From the NCBI RefSeq assembly GCF_001039355.2, contig NW_019773625.1:1490775-1554774 (forward strand): DNA of 64,000 nt, read 5' to 3'. Of this stretch, positions 47,401 through 57,766 are shown piece by piece; the first letter of the stretch is position 1, and every line of letters starts with the position of its first letter. This stretch comes from Lingula anatina. Taxonomy: Eukaryota > Brachiopoda > Lingulata > Lingulida > Lingulidae. The notes beneath the pieces were generated by a model, which had not been told where the DNA came from, did not search any database, and was given only the letters and a program-made list of their open reading frames with translations. The translations under genes were made by a program, and so were the position numbers.

Positions 47401-50400
47401 TATAGATCACCGAGGAAATACAAGTTAGTTTATAAGCCTCTTTTCCGGATCAGCGTCTACATGTAGTCTAAATAAATACAATATCAACATTTTCCTAACA
47501 TTTACGTATTCGTATGAATTTAGTAATTTATAAAATACAGAGAACATACTTAAGAGTATCCGAAGTTAACAAACTACACGGATTATGTCACTACCATGTT
47601 GACATTGAAATGCATGTATCTGCAAAATTTGGAAACCACCCGGTGTATTTTGCTGTTTACATAATCAGACTTGCAGTATCCACTGTACCAAATAAAAAAC
47701 AACGCGCCAAAATCGCTAAACTCGTGCTAAAATTTTTGCTAAAATATATCAATGTATATTTCAGCTTAAGCGGCTTCTAAAGATGTCTGAAACGCCTACT
47801 GAAGCTGCTGAACGATAATTAATTACCTCCTACACTGTAGCAGCTTCAGTAGGCGTGACAGATATCTAAGCCGCTTAAATTGATTGCAATTTAGCGAGAA
47901 TCCCCTTGGAGATAGATCGATCCACAGTCTGTACGATAGGGTCTGGGAATGGTCCCTTAAACACATGCCGCATCACTTCCTAACAGCGTATATAATTTGA
48001 CCTTTTGAAGTGTGTCGTTAGTTTCCCTACAATGTCACGAAAACCAAAATCGGAAACAATATCTACCACAGTGGATTGAACAGGCCAAAACACTTTATAT
48101 TCTCCTAATACAATATCAACATTTCTAACTTCAATAGGGGACCAAAAATCGAAGGGGGGGGGGGAAGCCCCCCCCCCCTTGACCCCCCCTCCCCCCTCTA
48201 AATCCATCACTGCATAAAGGTCGTGCAAGACACTGCGACATAGCGGTACCAACATTGGTTGACCTATATATTCGACAGGACAGACTTAAGTGTTGTAGAA
48301 TATGCTTTATGTATGATTGGCAGAGCAGTGCACGGCAGGCAAACAACAATGCAAAAACTGATTCTGCATATTTCGGTACAACTTTTTTCTTGAAGCAATT
48401 TATAAAATAAAACTCATTGTGTGGTGCTCTTATAATAGAAACGCCCACTTTTAAATGTGCTTAAAATATGCTTTGGGTGTGATTTGGAAAGCAGTACGAG
48501 AGGCAACCCCAATGCAAAAAAAAACTTAAAAGAATCTGCATTGTGGCAAGTTGCAATCTTTATTCCCTGAATCCAGCACTAAAGGGCTCAGTTTAGATAT
48601 ATCATAAGAATAAACAATCTCAGGACAGATTACTCTGAAAAGATTTTCAACTTATTACTTTATATGTACCTTTATAGTCTTTTTAACGCCTTGTAATTTT
48701 ATGTTTTATTCCATTGTTTAAGATGGTTATAACAATAAATGAATTAACTAGCACCAATGCAGATTTTATCTTCATAATAAGCTATTTTAACCAGGTGGCA
48801 TTGTTTGCTGTGTTAGCATACCTTTTAGTCATGTGCGTGTTTATGGGTGTGTGCGTTCAGTTTACCTACCATATTCGCAGCTGGTTCCGTTAAATCCAGA
48901 AGCGCAGGCACAAGAATAGGAAAACAGTCCGTCTGTGCAGGTCCCCCCGTTTTGGCACGGCCCACTTTCACATTGGTCTACCGAGTCTGAATGTTAACAT
49001 GATTTAATAGTGTTACTCCACTGATTAGTAACTTTTAATTTTTCAATTCAACTGATTAGTAATATTTTTTAAATTCAACTAATTTATTTTTTGAAAAATG
49101 GTACGTGCACAGAATTTTACAGTGCAAAATAGCTCTGCTTTTGTCCCATAACTGTGACTTTTGGAGTAGAATGACTGTCAAATTCCACGTTATGTTTAAC
49201 TATAATGAACTAGGATGGAATAAACTGGTATTAATCAAAAACAATTTGGCATAAGTTACACATAGGTACTGTACAGGTATAAACTATAACGTGAATACGT
49301 GCATTTGAAAGAGAAAGAGAGAGAAACTCACCTGTGTAGTCTTGTGCAATGCATTTATTCATGGCATTGGTCGCGTCGGACGTACTAATCAATGTATCAA
49401 ATAAAAACACGCATCTCAAGTATCCCTCAAAACGGTCTTTGGACGGAATTTTTTTGCAGTCCCGCTCAAATGCCCCACCTGTGAATAAGTGATTGGATGT
49501 GAAATGGACTTGATGCAGCTCAGCTTGCGGAGCTGAGTGAAAAACAAACAAAAAATTAACAAGCCAACAAACAAACAAATTGAAACATAACAAAACAAAC
49601 CCACACCATGTAATTGAGCACCTGTTCAGCTTACCCCATTTACCTGACTAATTGAAACAACAAATAATTTTAATGACGTTACAAATCAACTATTTTGCTT
49701 TTCATGGTAGGCTATTTGGTTAATTTTGGGTGACTTTACATATTGATTATTCAAGTTGGTTTGCAAATCAACAAATCATTTGAACACCATTACCAATGAT
49801 AATGTCTCCGGACATTTCAAACGGCCCTTTAATGGAGGTAAAGTTTTCTGCGGTCAGAGAAGACGTATTGGTGCCGTAGCGTAGAGTCATAACCTGGTTT
49901 GGCTCGTCGTAAGTCAAAAACAGCCAGGAATCCGAAGTAAAAATTGCACTATCATCTGCAACGAATTTGTATATGTCTATCGTTATGAGTGCGGCGTCTA
50001 ATAAAAAAGAGTGCAACAATTTTCTTCGCAATATTTTGCCATAAATCTCGCATTTTTGTAAAATATGTGTAACTACCATTGGTGACCTGTCGTGTAATTA
50101 AACGTAAATATCTTACAACTTTACTTTTACTGCTTATATATTTGCTGTAATAAGAGTAAAACTGAAAACTGGCAGTGGAGCAAACAGATGTTGTATTTTC
50201 TGGTTTCTTTGGATAACACAGCTGAGAAAATCAAACGAATTGCAGTCACCGGAAACGCGAAAAGGCAACACGGGTACGTTTTTTTTATTATTATTAATTT
50301 TTATTCCATTTTTCTATTTTATACCACATACTCGCTTTTGAAATTAACGCTTATTTTACTCACCAGGTGTCGTTAGTGGCTCGGGACAGGACGTAAACGG

Positions 50401-51534
50401 TGTCACTGCTGTAATGGCGTACCTCTCGTTGTCGATGGAGAGGGTAAATCCACCGTTAAATTGGAAAATGACAAAGTCATCAGAATCGAAGTTGCCAAAA
50501 TTATGATGGCGTAGTTTGATCCCCACTGAATTATTATAAAATCACAATTAGAAATGCAAAAAATAAATCAACAAACGAATTAAATACTTAAAATAGAATC
50601 AAAATAAATGTCCGTTTGGTGTGTATTTTTTGGAACATGCGGTTTCTTAATATTAAAGCAATAATAACTCTTCGTTTCGGCCAAAAAATGAATTTTCCTG
50701 GAGTAAACAACAATTTTCCCATGCTTACCAATGGTTAATGAATCCATTTTTACATTCAAAGTTAGTCCCTGGCTTTTTTCTAAAAAGTTTGGTTTTTTGT
50801 TAAAATATCTTAAGAGATTTTAACAGAGTATAGACATCAATGGAGGTCACGTGGTCTAAAGACAAGTTCAAATATCAGAATAAAAGCTATAACTGCTGTT
50901 TTTGTGGTAAAACAGAATATATTATATTTCTATGAGTTATTCACAAGGTTTTTATTGTGAAATATAGGTCTCATACAAAGAGTTATTATGCCTTTAACTT
51001 TAACTGTTAGTCGACGGAGTTACCATATGTTATATAGCGTAGTTTGATCCCCACTGAATTATTATAAAATTAACGTCATCTCAACTAGAATTCATATGCA
51101 AAAAAAAATCAATTTACAAAAGAACTTAATACTTAGAATAAAAATACATGTCCGTTCGGTGTGTATTTTTGGAACAAGTGGTTACTTAATATCAACTTTA
51201 ACTGTTAGTTAAGGGTGTGACGATGTACTGCATTTTTGTCCTAATGAGAAAAGGACATTCTAGTACTAGAAAGAAAGAAACACGCTATACAGTATTGAAA
51301 ATGAAACAGATAGTCTTCGATACTAACTTATGATACTAAACGATCCCGTCATCTGGTATCGTCCCCCGTTAGCTATGGTCAGGTGCGCGTCTTCGTGATA
51401 CCACGTGAGACGGTTGGTCAGATAATCGGACTGTCGGACATTACTGAGCTCCGCATCATTGCTTTTGCCGCTTTTGTCTGCCCCGAACGTGTTTTCGTAG
51501 AGGGGCCAAAAGCCTAGTAGGCTTGCGGTTGTAT
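37789..51534 (-). CDS. mosaic type I membrane lectin, copy B (LamG-EGF-CCP-SUEL-CTLD-PAN-SUEL-mucin-CCP-TM)
   Basis: Minus-strand exons in transcript order: 51328-51534, 50364-50525, 49773-49997, 49332-49532, 48870-48986, 45784-45957, 44836-45123, 43897-44130, 43405-43557, 42942-43157, 42342-42473, 41140-41229, 40408-40707, 38971-39768, 38563-38754, 37789-38216 (TAG). All but the last are phase 1-1 and together encode about 1,305 residues without a stop. Against copy A it has an additional CCP and a canonical SUEL module after the EGF and only one CTLD-PAN-CTLD set. The signal-peptide exon is missing: homology to A is lost from 53247 to the N at 56920. It is either 5'-truncated, uses another first exon, or the exon is lost in the contig join. 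Confidence 0.76.
38446..38496. repeat. (TA)n microsatellite
   Basis: Long TA run in a lectin B intron; the parallel run in A is at 15759-15792. Confidence 0.95.
38563..38754 (-). CDS. lectin B: second CCP/sushi domain exon
   Basis: '[18 protein letters not shown]', '[14 protein letters not shown]', '[15 protein letters not shown]'. Same donor (GTTGAG) and length as in A. Confidence 0.8.
38971..39768 (-). CDS. lectin B: mucin stalk plus first CCP domain exon
   Basis: Begins '[18 protein letters not shown]', then Thr-rich repeats mostly of the 'TETTPTV' type, shorter and more diverged than in A. It ends with '[19 protein letters not shown]' and '[15 protein letters not shown]'. 798 nt, phase 1-1, no gap. 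Confidence 0.85.
40408..40707 (-). CDS. lectin B: membrane-proximal SUEL-type lectin domain
   Basis: '[20 protein letters not shown]' to '[16 protein letters not shown]'. The YGR motif reads YGS and DPC reads NEC, so carbohydrate binding may be weakened or lost here. Confidence 0.85.
41140..42473 (-). CDS. lectin B: divergent C-type lectin-like domain (two exons)
   Basis: Exon 42342-42473: '[19 protein letters not shown]' to '[13 protein letters not shown]'. Exon 41140-41229: '[20 protein letters not shown]' then 'KFVCVY'. No EPN/QPD motif. The intron between them contains the 422-N gap. Confidence 0.6.
41598..42019. other. assembly gap (422 N)
   Basis: N run flanked by poly-T and poly-G, inside a lectin B intron. 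The parallel intron of A has no such gap, so no exon is expected in it. Confidence 1.
42942..43157 (-). CDS. lectin B: PAN/apple domain exon
   Basis: '[17 protein letters not shown]', '[19 protein letters not shown]', '[12 protein letters not shown]', 'FIKKRC'. 216 nt, phase 1-1. Confidence 0.75.
43405..44130 (-). CDS. lectin B: C-type lectin domain (two exons)
   Basis: Exon 43897-44130: '[19 protein letters not shown]', '[16 protein letters not shown]'. Exon 43405-43557: 'GPGQPDC', '[19 protein letters not shown]', 'YICMR'. Full CTLD with QPD (galactose type) and FND motifs. Confidence 0.92.
44836..45123 (-). CDS. lectin B: canonical SUEL/rhamnose-binding lectin domain (B-specific)
   Basis: 288 nt, phase 1-1: '[17 protein letters not shown]', '[18 protein letters not shown]', '[17 protein letters not shown]'. 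Both signature motifs (YGR, DPC) and 'FKYL' are intact, unlike the membrane-proximal SUEL domains. Absent from copy A. Confidence 0.92.
45784..45957 (-). CDS. lectin B: CCP/sushi domain (B-specific)
   Basis: 174 nt, phase 1-1: '[19 protein letters not shown]', '[11 protein letters not shown]', '[16 protein letters not shown]'. Four Cys and the conserved Trp fit a CCP module. Not found in copy A. Confidence 0.88.
46166..46372. mobile_element. TTTACACTGGACGGCG MITE, copy 2
   Basis: Inverse orientation to 35491-35710: 'cagtttcatggtcgcacaaa' near its right end, terminus 'gacgccgcccagtgtaaaa'. In a B-only intron segment. Confidence 0.75.
46681..47195. mobile_element. foldback element in a lectin B intron
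   Basis: Near-complete palindrome of about 515 bp: 'ggtgattttgaaggtttaag' on the left pairs with the inverse of 'ccttaaccttcaaaatcatt' on the right, and 'gccttaatgctgccc' with 'gggcagcattacggc' near the centre. No coding capacity. Confidence 0.75.
47765..47950. mobile_element. palindromic MITE related to the one at 1519-1706
   Basis: Inner arms 'ttaagcggctt..agatgtctg' and 'cagatatctaagccgcttaa' at 47765-47878, right flank 'gcaatttagcgaga.tcccc'. The left outer arm is missing. Confidence 0.6.
48870..49532 (-). CDS. lectin B: linker exon and EGF-like domain exon
   Basis: Exon 49332-49532: '[19 protein letters not shown]', '[19 protein letters not shown]', 'NKCIAQDYT'. Exon 48870-48986: EGF module '[17 protein letters not shown]' to '[14 protein letters not shown]'. 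Equivalent to 26425-27060 in A. Confidence 0.82.
49773..51534 (-). CDS. lectin B: LamG-like domain, three exons
   Basis: 51328-51534 ('[19 protein letters not shown]'), 50364-50525 ('[15 protein letters not shown]') and 49773-49997 ('[19 protein letters not shown]', '[11 protein letters not shown]'). The third exon keeps the frame with the conserved acceptor. An R1-type repeat lies in the intron at 50660-50960. Confidence 0.78.
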
Positions 51535-52116
51535 CTGCAATATACATGTACACTGGAACAAAATGTCAACATGTCTTCATTTTGATAGCCCAGTGTCACA
51601 ATTTTAAACACATTCAAAGTATCAATCCTTACTAAGTGAGGAATTGCCTACCATTTGAAACTTTTTCCTAAGGTCACCGAGGTCAGTAACAATTACACCA
51701 TCATTCCCCAAACACGTAATAAGTCTTCTTTGAAAATATATGCCGTCTTTTGATGCCAGTGGCCGCCCCAAATGAAGGCTGGACGGTTCTCTGTGGAAAG
51801 GTTTTCCCATATCCACTTTCAACGTCACAACAGGAAGATCCATTACATTGGCCAAAGGCTAGGGCACAATGAATGTCCTCTAAGAAAATGGCAGTGAGAG
51901 CCAATTATAGTTGCCATTCTCCTACCCTAGCAGACCTGGTGAATACCACCAGGGTTTGGATCATGTCTATTTACTGTTTTCCAGGTCTAGCAGGTAATAT
52001 GGGAACATGGTACTACTATTAACACTTGTGAGCGCGCCCCATGAGACTGCAGTTTCCAGCCTTCGTGCCCCAGAACACGCATCATCTATTAGGGTGTGTA
52101 ATTGTGGTCAAAGATG

Positions 52117-52285
52117 CAGGGTCGGATCCAGAGATATTTTCTGACAGTCTTCCAAATTAACTTTGTTGATCCATTCTCCATTTTTGACCGTCTTCTGACA
52201 GAAAAAAATCAGATACCAGTCAAAGTGAACTTGAAAATCCGACATTCCTCCGTAAGACCCAGAAGACGGCCTCAATCCGCCCCTG
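52117..52285. mobile_element. 169-bp MITE with CAGGGTCGGAT ends
   Basis: Starts 'cagggtcggatcc', ends 'caatccgcccctg' (inverse), flanked by AAGATG on both sides. Copy A at about 29315 lacks it ('gtcaaggatgtgctccctgg'), confirming an insertion after the duplication. The TIR resembles hAT-type MITEs. Confidence 0.82.
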
Positions 52286-53244
52286 AAGATGTGTTCCCTG
52301 GTAAATGACTTGCTGTTAATTGCAGAATCTTAAGGGCTAAGAAGTGGGATGTTCAGGGCACCTGATGAAGAAATGATGTACTCAAAGGGCTTTATCAACA
52401 AATAAATGTCCTCGCACAATACAACTTACTGATTTACCACTTTGTATCTTTTTCAATGAATCCACAGCATGGGAAGACTCCGAAGAGGATAACTTTCAGC
52501 CTTATCCATCCATGATGGGTTTCTTATTGGAACCACCAAGAATCAGCACATAGCACTATTAAAGATGCATACAAAGCCAATATTTTGCCACAAAAACTGA
52601 CCAAATGCCAGCATATAGTTTCAAGTTGTATAACTAAGAGAATTACCAAACGGCACTGTTTAATTTTTCTCGAAAATGATGTTTGAACGGATTTTTCTGC
52701 TAGCATTCTATGCTGTATGTCAATGGGGCAGAAAAGTAGGTCACGAAAGTAGGTTTAATTTTCTACCAAAAATTTAAGGAAAGGAGCAGTCTAAAGCTCT
52801 TTTATGGCTGATCAAGTGATCTATTCAGTTTATCCCTAAGCATGTCAAATTTATTTGAGTCTTGTAAGGAACTAGTAGAATTAAGTGGTTTAGATGTATT
52901 ACTTGGAATCCACATTCCACCGATGCTCGGTTCGTATGTACTTTTAAACTTTCTTTTGGGTTGTATTTTGATTACCGCGATATCAATTTCTATCATTTCA
53001 TGATGGCCTTGGAATTACGTCATGTGTCTGGTTCTCTGAAGTTACAGTCAAATAATTGACAGTGCCTCACTTACTAAGAATTGGGTTACTAAGATATATG
53101 AACATTATAGCTTTTTTCGCTTGAATATACAATGGTCTTGTAATTGCATCATAACCTCTGGTAACCTTAAAATTATTTTCAAATATTTGGTGATCCCTCA
53201 TTTACAGGGAATTGATACGTTATAAACACTTTTCAATGACATTA

Positions 53245-53520
53245 GTGTTGAGGATGGAACGAAGATTAAAAGGCAACAAGTTAAAAATGAATTAAATAAA
53301 TAATGAATTTAATGTGACGGAAATAATAATACAAAATTCTGATAAAAATAAAAACAGACTGAAAATTGCTGCTGGTGAGATTGCTGTCTGGAGCCGCTAG
53401 GCCGCGAAAACGCAGAGCAGTAGATGTGTAATCTGAGCAGTAGAAACTGCCCAGCTTTTATGTGTGATGGAGTTTTCGACTGCTCCTTCTCGGGGGAGTT
53501 CAGAAAAAGGAGCACTTGGC
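53245..53520. repeat. dispersed repeat R2, copy 2
   Basis: Shares 'tgaggatg.aacgaagat', 'tttaatgtgacg' and 'gactgctccttctcggg' with 24935-25310. Its left end is exactly where homology to lectin A intron 1 stops. Confidence 0.75.
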
Positions 53521-53689
53521 GAGCACTTGTAATTGATACACTGTTACTTGGTTTAAGATAAGAGCGTAAATTAACTACAGCAACTACAGCCTGGAGAGTA
53601 ATTCCACAAGATAGTTGAAAAGCTGCATTTTGCAACCAACAAAATACGTGAAAATGCAATCTGCGACTGTAATTTTTAGCAACCAATTT

Positions 53690-54452
53690 CCTCAAAGTAA
53701 CTGGAACAATTTGAAATAATACAGATATAGAATTGGAATGGGAACAGGATTGCCTTCACACAAAAGGCTGAATCTGGTGTCTGCCCCCAGGGTGGATGAT
53801 TTATATTTTATACATATATCACAATTTCTGTCATCTCCCCCAAGAACACAACGATTAGTTTTTAATTGAATTTTTGGCCTACATTCAAGCACTCAGCTGT
53901 TCCGCGCTGTGTGCTGCCCTTCTCTTTTTTCAAGGACCCATTCACATTCGTAATGACAGTTGTAGAGCCGCATTTTGCAACTGCAATGCATTTTGTAACC
54001 AGGATTTTTTGGAAGTCCCTGAAACGGTTTGAATAATGGGATTTTGGTTGTACCATAGGGTGGTTGATTGTAATTTTCACATCGTAATTTCTGCTATCTA
54101 CCGGTAGATCTTCAGGAAGCTGAAACGTTGGGAATTAATAAACCTACATGCAAAGGATCTTCGGAATTTTAGTGTGACTTTGCAGTCCTTTGGGGGGGGG
54201 GTATATTTTGATATCGCTGTTACTGTTATCTATCCCTATCCATTAAAGTGAGGAACATGAGACGTTGGGCATATTTAAACTTACCATGAGGCATGTGCAC
54301 GTGTCTTCGGATTTTTGTGACTATGGAGGTCGCCGTCCCCAGGGGTGGTTGATTATTATCTTTGCGTTATATTTTCTGCTATATACTTATAGGTGTTTAG
54401 GTTGAGGAAGCTTAAATGTCGGGGTGTGCATAGGCACATATGTTTTTTTTTT

Positions 54453-54491
<39 letters not shown>

Positions 54492-56230
54492 CTATGGGTG
54501 TGGCTCTCCCTGGAGGTTGTTGCTGTAATCTTTCAATCGTAATTTCTGCTGGACCTTATATTAAGGAAATTGAAATGCAATGTGCTTGGGCACATCAGAA
54601 TTTTTGGTGACTTGGGGTGTAGCCATCCCTGGGGATGGTTGACTATTATCTTACCGTAATTATATCATCTCCTCCTAGACCATTTCAATTAGGAACATGA
54701 GTCTTTAATTAGTGCTTGAGTGGGCTACATGGAAATTTAAGTGTGACTTGGGGTATGGCCGTCCCTAGTGGTGGAGTGATTGGTAGTTTGTCAGACAGTG
54801 AAGCTGATTTGATTGCACTTAAGTCAGATTCCCCGCAGAGTTGGACCGACCCGGCTATAGTACGATGTGTGAATCTGAAGGCGGTCTTTGGGTTATAGGA
54901 AGGAAGGGGAAATGCAGAGAAATCAGCAGACAGCACTTAGTAACAGACCTTCAGTCGTATTCTTGAATATAGGTCAAGTTAATTAAAACCCCATTCAAGA
55001 CCCCGTACTCTAAGGAATCCTAGGGTCCAAGTCCCGTTCTTCTTTAACATACTGCTCTTGGGTAATTAACATTTTTGTTTTGTGTCTTAAAAGACACAAC
55101 AGCAGCTGAACGCTAGGATTCCTGAGTGTGTGGGACCTTGAATTAGTTTTTAATTGGATTCCCTGACCTATATTCATGCATATGGCTAACGTTTAGTCCT
55201 GTATGTGCTTCTGGTGTTCTCTGCATTTCTCAAGGACCCATGCACATTCATTAAAAATTACTGATTCATCAATCCCCAAAGTTTCGTGTTCCTTAAAATT
55301 TCAGGGTATAGATGGCAGAAATAACGATGTGAAAAATAAAATCAACCACCCCCACCCCCCGGGATAGCCACACCTGAAATATCATACTAACATTCCCGGA
55401 AACCTATGCATATCCTCAATGGTAAGCTTATCAGCCCGGAAGGTTTCTTACTGTAATGGTGTAAGGGTAGAAGCAGCTAGGAATAATGACGGCCACACCC
55501 AATTTCACAAAAAAAAAAAAAAGAAAAAAAAACAGGACCCATACACATCCCCAAAGACAGGTTTTTCAGTCTTAGGGTAAATAGCAGGAATTATAATGTC
55601 AATTAGACTCAACCGCCCCCAGGACCACACCCCAAAAAGTCCGAAGTGCCCTTCCACATCCAAAATGATATGTAGCTACGTTTCATGTTCCTATCATAAA
55701 ATACGATGTAAAAATTATAATAGACCACCCCCAGGGACGACCACACCTCAAGTCACAATAAAATTCCGAAGAGCCTTTGCAAACCCCAAACAATAGGTTT
55801 ATTAATCCCTGACGTATCAAGTTCCTAACTATAATGATCTAGGAAGTAACAATGTGAAACAGGTTATGCATGTATATAATTATCCACCCCAGCTTGACCA
55901 ATGTCGGTGTACCTAGCCGAGGCAACCCCGTCCCCATTCTGATTCTACCTCTATAGAACTTTACACTATTTATACTAGGAAAAAATCCTGGTTGCAAAAT
56001 ACTTTCCAGATGTAAAATGCGTTTTCACGATTTTCTTCGGTTGCAAAATGCATTGCAGTTGCAGAATGCGTTCAGCTGCAAAAATGCGGCTCTATTTGTA
56101 ACTCGGCATTTTGCAGCTGAATGCATTTTGCAACCGGCTGCAAAATGCGGCTCTACACCAGTTTTATGAATCCCCAGCATATCATTCTCCCCGACACCTA
56201 ACTGGACAATTGACCGTTTCAATTGATTCA
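53690..56230. repeat. large imperfect palindrome of diverged tandem units
   Basis: Units of about 120-190 bp containing 'gtggttgattattatctt' and 'gtagccatccctgggga' run forward at 53700-54780 and as reverse complement ('aatcaacca.cccc', 'gg..ggccacacc') at 55280-55900. Both ends carry 'ttttgcaactgcaatgcatt' type sequence (53970 and 56040-56150). Poly-T/(TG)n at 54440-54490. No convincing coding region. Confidence 0.65.
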
Positions 56231-57404
56231 GATTTCATGATCAGCCTTTCCGACCTAAAACGTTTTCATTAAGTATATAGGCCAGGGGGTCTATCTTTTT
56301 AATCGATCGAGATATTATCGAAATGTTATGTTGCATATCAATAGAAAAGCTTATTTTGACATCTTGTTATTTCAAGTCAAAACATTCATGTCATAGTTAC
56401 ATAACAGATACTTGTATAACACGAATAATGGAATAGACGGTTAGTTAAAGAAATTAATGTACAGCTAATGTTTAGCAAAATTAAAACCTCTCTGCCTAGT
56501 AGAGTTCTCTACCTACAGTGGAAAGACAAACATTTTTGCAACTGTGTACCCGCCACTACTATAAACCTAGGCGGTTAATCAAATCACACACGGTCAGCTT
56601 TTTTTTTCTTAGTTTAAAAGCAGGCATTGCGTTTATTGATAGACTTTGTTTGTCTTATAGTGTCTTAGACCCGCCATGATTCGACGTCCAAATATTGTCA
56701 GTTTTTAATCGTCCTGAAATCTGAAAAATCTTAAAACTAAATGGGTAAAACAAAGAAATAGCTGTATGCTTTCCGTCACAGGACCAGAGCTCTTGAAATA
56801 ATTATTTATAGAAGTTAAACTCACGGGTACATGTATATATGAGAACATCTGAAAATAACAGCTTCAATAAATCCCAACGAGATAAAATACGCACTATCAT
56901 GTGAGTGAGTAATGTAACTNTATATCGCTCCACTGATGACAGATAGCACAAAACCACTGGCAAGTTTGTGTTGTTCTGTATTTGTAAAACAACCAAATGG
57001 AATCTGATTCACTTGAAAATCCAATCAGAAATATACTCATTGTATATATAGTAATACATTGTAGTTACACGCATGTGTTACTTCTTTCAGAATTAAATGG
57101 AAATGCGGTAGAACCTTACAGCAACAGCACAAAATGTAAAGCTTTCAGTGATTTAGTGAATGTTAGCAATTCCCTTATGAAATTAAGTTAAGTGCTATTA
57201 TGAGGACAGAGTACAAGAGATAAAATGTAAAAAAGCATCTCTTCGATAGAATACAAGGAACCACTCTTCTTTTTTTAAATCAGAATCAATATTATTTTTC
57301 AGTTTCAGTGTTAGTCTATTTTCCACTGAAACTGAAAAATAATATTCGTGATTTTTTCCACAGTGGTTGACATATTTCATCCCCACGTCTGTTTAGTTTT
57401 TTAA

Positions 57405-57629
57405 GCCCCATTTACACTGGACGGCGTCCTTTCTGCGTCCCGTAGTACAGCCCCGCTTGGGAGTAAAAAATAAAAATATTTTACATGCCGACAACTGGCC
57501 GATCATTGGGTATTCTTTCTGCAACCAAAGCGATGCTTGTGTCTCCTTTCTACATTGTACGACCACCGCCATGCCAGTTCCATGGTCGCACAAAGAACGC
57601 AGAAAGGACGCCCTCCAGTGTAAAGGAGA
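57405..57629. mobile_element. TTTACACTGGACGGCG MITE, copy 3
   Basis: 'tttacactggacggcgtcct' to 'gacgccctccagtgtaaa', flanked by TTA. Copy A (31175: 'tctattactcatgcaccgcg') is the empty site. Confidence 0.82.
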
Positions 57630-57721
57630 TTTTACTCACGTCCCGCGACCCAATACCTGGGTTTTGTCAGTCAGCGTATGTTACAGTACTGGGACTCTGA
57701 GGTATAATAATAATAATAATA

Positions 57722-57766
<45 letters not shown>

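Larger units (their letters stand above)
51535..56920. other. upstream region of lectin B
   Basis: 51540-53245 parallels the first intron of lectin A. From 53245 to the N at 56920 the A/B homology is lost; this stretch holds repeat R2 (53245-53520) and a palindromic repeat block (53690-56230). I see no signal-peptide exon. Confidence 0.65.

Noticed and set aside
53309-53695. Possible first exon of lectin B
   Set aside because: The frame runs over repeat R2 and has no signal peptide or donor in the required phase.
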